From Candidatus Magasanikiibacteriota bacterium (lineage in GTDB: Bacteria; Patescibacteriota; Patescibacteriia; Magasanikbacterales; 2-02-FULL-50-9b), in the NCBI GenBank assembly GCA_026396555.1, contig JAPLWO010000008.1, positions 1 to 5,156 of the forward strand: a stretch of 5,156 bases of DNA. Reading direction: 5' to 3'. How positions within the stretch are numbered: the first letter of the stretch is position 1; each line of letters opens with the position of its first letter. Both the position numbers and the translations under genes were made by a program. Under the pieces are notes generated by a model. The model was not told the origin of the DNA and did not search any database. It saw only the letters and a list, made by a program, of their open reading frames with translations. This document shows positions 1-5,156 of this stretch, one piece after another.

Positions 1-278
1 GCCTCAGCGACCGCGAAACCGCCGGCGCCCTTGGCGTAGCGCAGCTCCGTCGTGCCGATGAGCACTTGTCGGAAGCTTTCCTTGTACTCCTCGGTGACTT
101 GCGCCACCTCTTTCACCTGCTTCCAGAACGCGTCATAGCTGTTCTGGTTCTGCCGCCACTGCGCCTCGGTGGCGTTGGTCAGCGAAACCGCGGTGCTGTA
201 CCAGCTCATGCCGCCCATGAACAGGATGAGCGCGAACAAGCCGCCGACGGTGATGGCGATAATGGATTTGAGAGACAT
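1..278 (-). CDS. LemA-like membrane-anchored protein, N-terminal part (cut by window edge)
   Basis: The visible 92 residues start MSLKSIIAIT. One hydrophobic helix (about residues 4-24) is followed directly by a polar, helix-forming stretch rich in Gln, Glu and Lys (about 33-80). This is the layout of LemA proteins: a short N-terminal anchor with an extracytoplasmic alpha-helical bundle. The Trp41 region followed by Val/Gln-rich heptads resembles the first LemA helix, but the usual arginine-rich 'RRxDLIPNLV' segment is not recognisable, so it would be a divergent member. The start is set by a GGAGG at 284-288, five bases ahead of the ATG. It lies 36 bp downstream of the membrane protein gene on the same strand and is probably cotranscribed with it. 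That neighbour has a TPM-like domain, and TPM-domain proteins often sit beside LemA, which supports the call. The molecular role of LemA proteins is poorly known. The C-terminus lies outside the window. Confidence 0.6.
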   Translation of the reverse strand, partial: MSLKSIIAITVGGLFALILFMGGMSWYSTAVSLTNATEAQWRQNQNSYDAFWKQVKEVAQVTEEYKESFRQVLIGTTELRYAKGAGGFAVAE

Positions 279-314
279 GCGAACCTCCAGCTGCACTGCG
301 GCAGCGAATGGATT

Positions 315-1397
315 TTAGTAGTAGGAACGCCGACCCCAGTTCTCTTTGAACGGGTCGGTTTGGGAAAATACATACCCGAGCGCCAGCGAACCAGCGATAT
401 CGAGGATGTACAGGAACACGAGCCACCCTGTCGACGGCGTTGCGGCCGACGCCAGATACTCGAATTCGGACATGTGCGTGCGGGTGAATTTCGCGTCGAC
501 CGTTTGCCGAATGAGCGCAAGCGCTTTTTCCGGTTCATCAATCGACAGTTTCATCAGCCCGTCGCGCAATTCAATTTTCAATTCTTCGACGCGCGAGATG
601 GTCACCACGCGTGCCCACTGAATCTGCCGTTGACCTTCCGGCACGCCGAGCACGATAATGATCGCGTTCTTCGGTCCGTACAGCCAGCGCGTTTCGACCG
701 CATCCGCAAATGTCGGATCATTCACTTTGGTCACGACGACCGTGACGTCGACTTGCTTTTGCGCGCCGAGATCTGCGTTCATTTCTTCGAGCCCTGCTTG
801 CCACACGCGATCGACTTCAACACCGAGCGCGAGCACTTTGTTCACGTGATACAGTCGATACACGTGCGGAAAATCCGGAATCATGTCGAGATAGCGGGCT
901 TGCGCGCCGCGCACGAGCAGACTGTCCGGATCTGCCTTGAGGTAGTTCGTGTAAGTGTGTGGAACCGATGCAGGCTCGCCGATCACCGCACGCGTCCAGA
1001 GCTCAGGCTCGTTGCTTTCGAATGGTTCGCACGTACGCACCGACAAATTGTCGCCGGTCGAAACGTTCAAGCCCCAATAGTAGTCGAAGATGTGATCGCA
1101 CACCGTCTTACAGTTGCATGACGACGAGTTTCCTTTGCTGTCCCGACAGGTATCGCACACCTGACGGCAATGACAGCACCCTTGCGTGCCGTGCGTCTTT
1201 TCCGTGATGCGACCGTTCCAGTTCTCGACTGACTCGAGCGAGTCGTACTTCGCGTACTCGAACGCGCCGATCATGATGAGCGCCGGTAAAATCAGGAGAA
1301 CGACGAGTTCTTTGACCCCGATGTCTTGGCCCCAAATCTTTTTCGACGCGAACGCTAGAGCGATTGCAATAATCACGAGCGCGAAAATGTGCAGCAT
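315..1397 (-). CDS. Three-segment membrane protein with Cys-rich region and TPM-like domain
   Basis: The 360-residue protein has hydrophobic segments at about 1-18, 29-47 and 325-345. Lysines in the first loop (19, 20, 29) and Arg/Lys in the short C-terminal tail suggest both face the cytoplasm, which puts residues 48-324 outside. That domain opens with a cysteine cluster (C74, C75, C77, C81, C84, C94, C96, C100, plus C123) built from two copies of a CxC[RK]xVCD motif, likely disulfide-bonded or metal-binding. Residues about 205-310 (hydrophobic beta strand, 'RWLYGPKNAIIIVLG', then an Arg/Val strand and Glu/Leu-rich helices) resemble the TPM/YgcG fold, though weakly. The start ATG follows an AAAGGA by six bases, and a good promoter lies about 60 bp upstream. 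The next gene on the strand is LemA-like, the usual partner of TPM proteins. I do not recognise a named gene. The TPM call is moderate and the function unknown. Confidence 0.72.
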   Translation of the reverse strand: MLHIFALVIIAIALAFASKKIWGQDIGVKELVVLLILPALIMIGAFEYAKYDSLESVENWNGRITEKTHGTQGCCHCRQVCDTCRDSKGNSSSCNCKTVCDHIFDYYWGLNVSTGDNLSVRTCEPFESNEPELWTRAVIGEPASVPHTYTNYLKADPDSLLVRGAQARYLDMIPDFPHVYRLYHVNKVLALGVEVDRVWQAGLEEMNADLGAQKQVDVTVVVTKVNDPTFADAVETRWLYGPKNAIIIVLGVPEGQRQIQWARVVTISRVEELKIELRDGLMKLSIDEPEKALALIRQTVDAKFTRTHMSEFEYLASAATPSTGWLVFLYILDIAGSLALGYVFSQTDPFKENWGRRSYY

Positions 1398-1458
1398 CGT
1401 CGATCCTTTCTAAATGAGCGATTGGTTGCGTTGCGAGACTTTCCCGCAAACTGCGCAC

Positions 1459-1487
1459 AATGTAGCAAAAATTTTAAAAAATGTCAA
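1459..1487 (-). promoter_or_regulatory. Sigma70-type promoter for the membrane protein/LemA-like operon
   Basis: On the minus strand a perfect -35 TTGACA (1482-1487) is separated by exactly 17 bp from TACATT (1459-1464, four of six matches to TATAAT). The spacer is A/T-only for most of its length. Transcription would begin near 1452, giving a leader of roughly 55 bases before the ATG at 1397. It lies in the 107-bp gap after the DUF2268 gene. No terminator is visible in that gap, so readthrough from the protease gene is also possible. Confidence 0.75.
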
Positions 1488-1504
1488 GACCTCGGACAGG
1501 AGAT

Positions 1505-2164
1505 TTAAACGGCTGCGGACAAAATTTCCGCAGCTGAAACTGCATGTAAATCTGAGGCATGTTTTTCGGGATGCGCTTCCAAATATTTACCAACCACAAA
1601 CCATCCGAGCGCGTAGCCACCCCACTTTGGTAGCTCTTCGGATTCAGATCCGAAAAACCATGCGGCATGTTCGTACGATTCGCCCAAAAGTGGTTTCGCG
1701 CGTAAAAATAATTTCGATAATTCCTCAGCCGAAAGTGCAGTCGCCCATTTTTGTGGCGCGCCGCCCGTTAGCTCAACGTCGAATTGATCGCCGAGTCCTT
1801 CGGTTACAATCGCCTCTCCCAGCGTGTCGCCATAGCCAACACTCCGCCATCGCATCGCATGATGAAATTCATGGAGTAATGTGTGTATGAGTTCTGTTTC
1901 GATCGTCTCTCCCAACTTTTCAAAATCAGTATTAACAGAAATCAAAACTGTGTTCGCGTCCGGCGTATACCCGCCGAATCCTAAATGCGCGACCGTCTCA
2001 ATCGGGTTTAAAGAAAACACAATATCAACATCGTGGAGTGCAATTTTTGTCAGCGCAAGATCGATCGCTTTTTTTGTCTGCGATTGAATCGCAACAACAA
2101 ACGGATCAAACCGTTTACTCGCGTTTAAAATGACGCTGTTTATGTTGTTCGATGATTCTGTCAT
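1505..2164 (-). CDS. DUF2268-type putative zinc metalloprotease
   Basis: Taking the ATG at 2164, the product is 219 residues with no signal peptide or membrane segment. The zinc-protease signature is clear: H98-E99-x-x-H102 in 'LLHEFHHAMRW', then a downstream glutamate, E122, in 'LGEAIVTEGLGDQF'. This matches the gluzincin-like pattern of the DUF2268 (YjaZ-like predicted Zn protease) family, as does the late 'ELPKWGGYALGWFVVGKYL' stretch (residues 177-195). Length fits a single catalytic domain. Substrates are not established for this family. An in-frame TTG at 2209 would add 15 residues but lies across the likely promoter, so I prefer ATG 2164. No Shine-Dalgarno precedes it, so translation may be from a very short leader. 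It is divergent from the azole maturase gene, and a role as leader peptidase for that system is conceivable but not shown. Confidence 0.85.
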   Translation of the reverse strand: MTESSNNINSVILNASKRFDPFVVAIQSQTKKAIDLALTKIALHDVDIVFSLNPIETVAHLGFGGYTPDANTVLISVNTDFEKLGETIETELIHTLLHEFHHAMRWRSVGYGDTLGEAIVTEGLGDQFDVELTGGAPQKWATALSAEELSKLFLRAKPLLGESYEHAAWFFGSESEELPKWGGYALGWFVVGKYLEAHPEKHASDLHAVSAAEILSAAV

Positions 2165-2187
2165 ATGGTTGACATTTACTATAAAAT
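2158..2187 (+). promoter_or_regulatory. Candidate promoter for the azole maturase operon
   Basis: CTGTCA (2158-2163, four of six to TTGACA) is followed after 18 bp by TAAAAT (2182-2187, five of six to TATAAT). Transcription would start near 2194, about 43 bases ahead of the ATG at 2237 and upstream of its ribosome binding site. A perfect TTGACA at 2169-2174 exists but has no -10 at normal spacing. The -35 overlaps the start codon of the divergent protease gene, so the two genes would share this short control region. Confidence 0.45.
2178..2183 (-). promoter_or_regulatory. Candidate -10 element for the DUF2268 gene
   Basis: On the minus strand TATAGT (five of six to TATAAT) ends 13 bases before the ATG at 2164. 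Transcription would therefore begin only about 5-7 bases from the start codon, giving a nearly leaderless message, which agrees with the absence of a Shine-Dalgarno. No convincing -35 is found at 16-18 bp, so this is weak. Confidence 0.3.
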
Positions 2188-2223
2188 ATGCGAAAGTTCG
2201 CTTGGGCAACGAAACTACAGCCC

Positions 2224-2229
2224 AAGGAG
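2224..2229 (+). promoter_or_regulatory. Ribosome binding site that fixes the maturase start
   Basis: AAGGAG lies seven bases before the ATG at 2237. It decides between this start and the in-frame ATG at 2165, which would add 24 unlike residues, has no ribosome binding site, and falls inside the likely promoter. Confidence 0.85.
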
Positions 2230-2236
2230 TCTGGCC

Positions 2237-4366
2237 ATGAAAACAGTGTATCCTATTGTACTGTGCGGAAGCAATATCGGAAAGAGTTCAACAACGTTCT
2301 ACCCGCCGCTGCGAGAAGTCGATGTGTCGATGCCGTCAGGCCTCGCGCGCGAGCTGATCAAAGCAGACGGAACGAAATCAGTTGAGCAGCTCATCGACGA
2401 GCTTGCCGAGCAGTGGGATCGCGAATCGCTGGAGGCGCTCTTCGCTGTGCTGATCGAGAAAGGCATCTTTCTGAACAGTCACAATCTGAGCGGTCATGTC
2501 ATGCAATTCGGGCTCAACCCGACACCGTGGCATGGCAAGGTCTCAGATAAACAAGCGCTTAAGTTTGCGCGAAACACGGAGCTGCAACAGCCTGACTCGA
2601 TCCCGGATTTTGAATTCTCGATTGAGCCCACGGCGCTCGGTGACCTGTTTGTCGCGCGCAAATCCGTTCGTCAATTCGACGGAACTGCGATTGAACACGC
2701 TTCGATTGAACAAATGTTGTGGGCCGCGTATGGCGCGACGCAACACAATGCGCTCAAGGGAGTTACTCGGACAGTTCCGACTGCAGGCGGCCTCTACGCG
2801 CTCATCGTTCATCTCGCTCTTTTTCACGGAACTGAATCTCTCCCTGCTGGCATTTATCGCGCCACTTCGACAACGCCAGAAAAAGTATCGCTCAATCACA
2901 TCAGCGATGACGTGGCGCCAGTGCTGTACTCGTTTTTTCAGCAAGGCGTTTTGCGAGGCGCTGCAGGCGTGATGATTCTGAGTGGGTGTTTTGAACGGAT
3001 GACCAGCAAGTATGGAAATCGAGGTATCTCGTATACGATTCTCGAAGCTGGCCATGCCGCGCAGAACATTCACCTCGCGGCTGTGCAAGAAAGATTCGCG
3101 ACGCTCGAAATGGGGGGTTTCCAAGAAATGCAGCTTTCCGCTGCGCTCAATCTCGATCCATCGTGGATGCCGCTGACAACAATCGTGTTCGGCAATGAAC
3201 TCACCGATTCGAAACCGAAAAGTTCGACGCTCACACGCGACCAGGCAATCGAGACGATCATCGATCGGTTCGAAATGCCGGTGACAACAGCGGATGGCTA
3301 CACAACGCCATTCCACATCGTGTTCGCGGAGGTTGGCGCTGGCGATGATCCTGAAACGTGGTCGAGCTGCGGCCGTTCACCTGATCGTTCGCTCGCGGTG
3401 CTCAAAGCAACTGCGGAAGCGGTCGAGTGGCACGCATGCAGTCGAGCGGAACAGCATCGTCTTCTGAGTGCGCGATTCAAAGACATTCAGCACTGCGCGA
3501 TCGATCCGCGCACCTGTGCAAAGTATGCGCCGGACCAATTCACCACTTCGCTCGGCCTCACGCCGTTCGATGTGGCTGAAATGTATCAATGGGTGCCGGC
3601 GATCAACGCGCTGACTGGAGAAGAAAGATTGGTGCTCGCAGATTTCGTCTACTTTCCGTACAAGCCCCTGCATGGTGTACGATTCGCCTACGGAAATTCA
3701 TCAGGCACTGCGGCGCACACGGTGATGGAGCTCGCGCAAAATTCGGCGCTGCTTGAATTGGTGGAGCGCGACGCGTTCATGATCCACTGGTTCAATCGAC
3801 TGACACCGCCGCGTGCGATTCTCCGTCCGAGTGACAACTTCTTCAGCTGCTCAGCTGCATCTGATTTCGATTTTCTCAAAGCCCTTGATCGGGCGATGAT
3901 GGAAGCGGAGTCGTCGGTGTACTGCAGACTGCGCGATGGAGTCGCCAACCTCAAAACGGTGAAGCCCGAAGAAGTGGAAAGTGTCGACGACCACGTGGCA
4001 CTGTATCAAAGTAGGAAGTATTGGACGCGAGCCATGTTTTTGCTTGGAGATGGGCGGCACGTAAAAACGCTGCAAGAAATTCAAGCGACACAACAGCTGC
4101 TGAACCGCGAACTGCTGCTGGAAGCACTCGAGAAAATGGGGTTTGAACCACTGTTTGTCGATTTGTCCGCGCGAGATCCACTCGTGCGCGCAACTGGATT
4201 TCATGTGGTGAAAGCTATCATTCCCGGATTGGTGCCCATGACCTTTGGCTACAACAAAGAACCCGTGCAACTTGACAGAATTACGAATGTTCCGGTAAGG
4301 TTAGGTCTGAAGGTGCGTCCAGTTCGTTTCTATCGGTTGAACCGACTGCCGCATCCGTACAACTAG
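2237..4366 (+). CDS. Fused azole-forming peptide maturase: RRE-like domain, SagB-type dehydrogenase, YcaO cyclodehydratase
   Basis: This 709-residue cytoplasmic enzyme should turn Ser/Thr/Cys of a ribosomal peptide into azolines (YcaO, ATP-dependent) and oxidise them to azoles (SagB-type, FMN). Residues 1-95 hold a small winged-helix-like domain ('DGTKSVEQLIDEL' then 'LFAVLIEKGIF'), like the RRE leader-binding domains of this class. Residues about 130-320 are SagB-like: 'RKSVRQF' (141-147), 'RTVPTAGGLYA' (178-188), Lys258-Tyr259 in 'SKYGNRG', the pair position reported as catalytic in McbC-type dehydrogenases, and 'EAGHAAQNIHLAA' (270-282). Residues about 357-709 are YcaO: the first Glu pair E394/E397, 'GNSSGTAA' (486-493), E507-x-x-E510-R511-D-A, 'GFHVVKAIIPGL' (654-665) and a C-terminal PHPYN close to the usual PHPFP. 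A central piece of YcaO seems missing near residue 530. The gene is followed at 43 bp by a candidate precursor peptide and shares its operon. No separate E1-like C protein is present. Confidence 0.92.
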   Translation: MKTVYPIVLCGSNIGKSSTTFYPPLREVDVSMPSGLARELIKADGTKSVEQLIDELAEQWDRESLEALFAVLIEKGIFLNSHNLSGHVMQFGLNPTPWHGKVSDKQALKFARNTELQQPDSIPDFEFSIEPTALGDLFVARKSVRQFDGTAIEHASIEQMLWAAYGATQHNALKGVTRTVPTAGGLYALIVHLALFHGTESLPAGIYRATSTTPEKVSLNHISDDVAPVLYSFFQQGVLRGAAGVMILSGCFERMTSKYGNRGISYTILEAGHAAQNIHLAAVQERFATLEMGGFQEMQLSAALNLDPSWMPLTTIVFGNELTDSKPKSSTLTRDQAIETIIDRFEMPVTTADGYTTPFHIVFAEVGAGDDPETWSSCGRSPDRSLAVLKATAEAVEWHACSRAEQHRLLSARFKDIQHCAIDPRTCAKYAPDQFTTSLGLTPFDVAEMYQWVPAINALTGEERLVLADFVYFPYKPLHGVRFAYGNSSGTAAHTVMELAQNSALLELVERDAFMIHWFNRLTPPRAILRPSDNFFSCSAASDFDFLKALDRAMMEAESSVYCRLRDGVANLKTVKPEEVESVDDHVALYQSRKYWTRAMFLLGDGRHVKTLQEIQATQQLLNRELLLEALEKMGFEPLFVDLSARDPLVRATGFHVVKAIIPGLVPMTFGYNKEPVQLDRITNVPVRLGLKVRPVRFYRLNRLPHPYN

Positions 4367-4386
4367 GCCTGACAACCAAAGGCCTA
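4364..4386 (+). repeat. Inverted repeat between maturase and peptide genes
   Basis: TAGGCCT (4364-4370) and AGGCCTA (4380-4386) can form a perfect 7-bp stem with a 9-base loop, beginning at the maturase stop codon. No U-tract follows, so it is not an intrinsic terminator. It could be an mRNA processing or stability element that raises the level of the downstream peptide message, as is often needed for precursor peptides, but this is inference. Confidence 0.5.
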
Positions 4387-4408
4387 CCACAGCAAGAGGA
4401 CCTGCCCC

Positions 4409-4552
4409 ATGAAGAAGAACCCCGGCCAGAACCAGAACCGCCAGCCCACGACGTTCGCGACGACCGTCACCGAACGCCGGCGCGCCCTGCCCCTCGCGGC
4501 AATGAAGAGCAAGAGCTCGTCGCAGCAGTGCCAGCGCAGCAAGGGCGGGTAG
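4409..4552 (+). CDS. Candidate azole (LAP/TOMM) precursor peptide, 47 residues
   Basis: A GAGGA at 4396-4400 stands eight bases before this ATG, the only possible start in its frame after the TGA at 4370. The peptide begins MKKNPGQNQN, carries an F16-A-T-T-V20 motif, then ERRRALPLAAM (22-32), and ends in a tail with Ser34, Ser36-38, Cys41 and Ser44 followed by KGG. FxxxB (B = V, I or L) is the leader motif recognised by SagBCD-type enzymes, and 'FATTVTE' resembles the 'LATSVAE' of streptolysin S SagA. The natural reading is leader 1 to about 31 and core 32-47, with Ser/Cys as azole sites. It lies 43 bp after the maturase and ends before a strong terminator. Codon third positions are G or C in 46 of 48 codons, supporting translation. 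It is strongly basic (ten Lys/Arg, one Glu), unusual for such a leader, and has only one Cys. A small basic protein of other function is the alternative. Confidence 0.75.
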   Translation: MKKNPGQNQNRQPTTFATTVTERRRALPLAAMKSKSSSQQCQRSKGG

Positions 4553-4608
4553 CCCGCAAGCGAAGCGCCTGATAGGCAACTAAAAATCGCCTTCGGGCTC
4601 CATGCATG
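4553..4608 (+). other. 3' untranslated region of the peptide gene, weak secondary structure
   Basis: No ORF is seen here. AGCCCG (4551-4556) can pair with CGGGCT (4594-4599), or CGAAG (4561-4565) with CTTCG (4591-4595), and GCCT/AGGC (4567-4570/4574-4577) forms a tiny inner hairpin. These may protect the 3' end of the peptide message but are short and could be chance. Confidence 0.3.
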
Positions 4609-4647
4609 CCGCATCGATTTCCTTGTGAAGTCGGTGCGGTGTTTTTT
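4609..4647 (+). terminator. Intrinsic terminator of the maturase-peptide operon
   Basis: A 13-bp stem (4609-4621 with 4627-4639, two G-T pairs and otherwise Watson-Crick) encloses a 5-base loop CTTGT and is followed by TGTTTTTTATTT from 4640. This is a textbook rho-independent terminator for the plus strand, and closes the operon after the 47-codon gene. On the minus strand the hairpin is not followed by a T-run, so it would not clearly end the convergent Nudix transcript. Confidence 0.9.
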
Positions 4648-4649
4648 AT

Positions 4650-5114
4650 TTATCCGAATTTTTTCAAAAATCCAAGCGCGTAATCCCGGATCGCAGGTTT
4701 GATATTTAAATTTTCATCACGTAATTCTTCTGCAGAAAACCATTTGATGTCGTGATGTTCTTCGGGCGCAAGTTTTGGTTCTGCGGAAAGCGCACGTGCG
4801 GAATATCCGAAATTGACGTGGCGATGTCCGGCGTCATTTATCGTATGAATATCGACCGTATCAGGCCGTCGCAGCATTTTTGTTTCTGGATATTCGCCCG
4901 GACTTTTTTCAGAAAAAATTTCGATCCCTAAACCACATTCTTCTTCAACTTCGCGCAGCAGCGCTTGATCAGGATCTTCATCCAATTCGATGTGTCCGCC
5001 GACCGGCAACCATGAATTATGCGCTTTGTGATGAATTAATAAAACTTTTGGTTCACTCGGATGCAAAATAAAACAGGTTACGGTAAAATCAATTTTTTCG
5101 TGAATGTGTGCCAT
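4650..5114 (-). CDS. Nudix hydrolase
   Basis: The 154-residue protein contains a complete Nudix box, G-x5-E-x7-R-E-V-x-E-E-x-G-L, at residues 40-62 (G40, E46, R54, E55, E58, E59, G61). It is preceded by the typical beta strand and 'SWLPVGGH' turn and followed by a C-terminal 'DIKWFSAEEL' strand-helix, so the fold is whole. Such enzymes cleave nucleoside diphosphates linked to another group, using Mg2+ held by the box glutamates. The sequence does not reveal the substrate; it is a generic (d)NTP/nucleotide-sugar type by length. There is no signal peptide. It is convergent with the peptide operon, its stop abutting that operon's terminator U-tract. No Shine-Dalgarno precedes the ATG. It is AT-richer than the peptide gene and is probably not part of that system. 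Confidence 0.93.
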   Translation of the reverse strand: MAHIHEKIDFTVTCFILHPSEPKVLLIHHKAHNSWLPVGGHIELDEDPDQALLREVEEECGLGIEIFSEKSPGEYPETKMLRRPDTVDIHTINDAGHRHVNFGYSARALSAEPKLAPEEHHDIKWFSAEELRDENLNIKPAIRDYALGFLKKFG

Positions 5115-5156
5115 ATTTATTTTGTAGTCTGAATTAATTTTATTTTTTCTTCGCGC
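5115..5156 (-). promoter_or_regulatory. AT-rich upstream region of the Nudix gene
   Basis: On the minus strand TACAAA (5121-5126) sits right before the ATG, and TAAAAT (5137-5142) lies a little further upstream; either could be a -10 element. No -35 can be assigned and no ribosome binding site is seen, so a leaderless or very short-leader start is likely. The window ends here. Confidence 0.3.

Noticed and set aside
66..1121. 351-codon plus-strand open frame opposite the membrane protein gene.
   Set aside because: Its product has no recognisable domain, is His/Arg-rich in the manner of antisense translations, and spans the gap between the two minus-strand genes, which have clear start signals.
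2169..2174. Perfect TTGACA on the plus strand as the -35 of the maturase promoter.
   Set aside because: At 16-18 bp spacing the downstream hexamers (such as GAAAGT) do not resemble a -10.
2165..2236. 24-residue N-terminal extension of the maturase from an in-frame ATG at 2165, back to back with the protease ATG (CATATG).
   Set aside because: No ribosome binding site there, it overlaps the likely promoter, and the ATG at 2237 has an ideal AAGGAG.
2543..3316. 257-codon minus-strand open frame inside the maturase.
   Set aside because: Antisense to a well-recognised SagB domain; no family features of its own.
4301..4614. Two minus-strand open frames of 92 and 76 codons opposite the maturase end and peptide gene.
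   Set aside because: They overlap each other, the maturase end and the terminator, have low-complexity Leu/Arg/Ala translations from GC-rich antisense DNA, and no ribosome binding site. The plus-strand reading explains the region better.
4609..4639. Hairpin as a bidirectional terminator also serving the Nudix gene.
   Set aside because: On the minus strand the stem is followed by CATGCATGG rather than a T-run.
1..5156. CRISPR array, tRNA, rRNA, insertion sequence or phage attachment site.
   Set aside because: No regularly spaced repeats, tRNA-like cloverleaf, transposase sequence or terminal inverted repeats were seen on reading.

Overview
This is bacterial DNA with five larger genes and one small one, densely packed; no stretch over 300 bases lacks a gene. 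I cannot name the organism. Several genes have clear Shine-Dalgarno sequences (GGAGG, AAGGAG, AAAGGA) and sigma70-like promoter hexamers can be picked out, while two others start in AT-rich DNA with no Shine-Dalgarno. Base composition is patchy: about 60% GC in the partial gene at the left edge, low 40s in the Nudix gene, and 67% in the small peptide gene. The mixture would suit a candidate-phyla (Patescibacteria-like) or other uncultivated genome, but that is only a guess.

Left part (1-1500, minus strand): an operon of a three-segment membrane protein with a cysteine-rich extracytoplasmic region and a TPM-like domain, followed by a LemA-like membrane-anchored helical protein cut off by the window edge. 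A good promoter (TTGACA, 17 bp, TACATT) lies just upstream. LemA and TPM-domain proteins are frequent neighbours, so this looks like a divergent version of that pair.

Middle (1505-4650): a DUF2268-type zinc metalloprotease gene points left. Back to back with it, pointing right, is a two-gene operon with its own promoter and a strong intrinsic terminator. Its first gene encodes a 709-residue protein that joins a small winged-helix/RRE-like N-terminal domain, a SagB-type FMN azoline dehydrogenase and a YcaO (SagD-type) cyclodehydratase. Its second gene is a 47-codon ORF too short for ordinary gene finders. It starts behind a good ribosome binding site and encodes a basic peptide with an FxxxV motif in its first half and a Ser/Cys-containing tail. 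I read this as an unannotated linear azol(in)e-containing peptide (LAP/TOMM) system: a one-protein maturase plus its precursor. No separate E1-like/C protein, transporter or immunity gene lies in the operon.

Right edge (4650-5114, minus strand): a Nudix hydrolase with a perfect Nudix box, convergent with the peptide operon and with its stop codon abutting the terminator U-tract.
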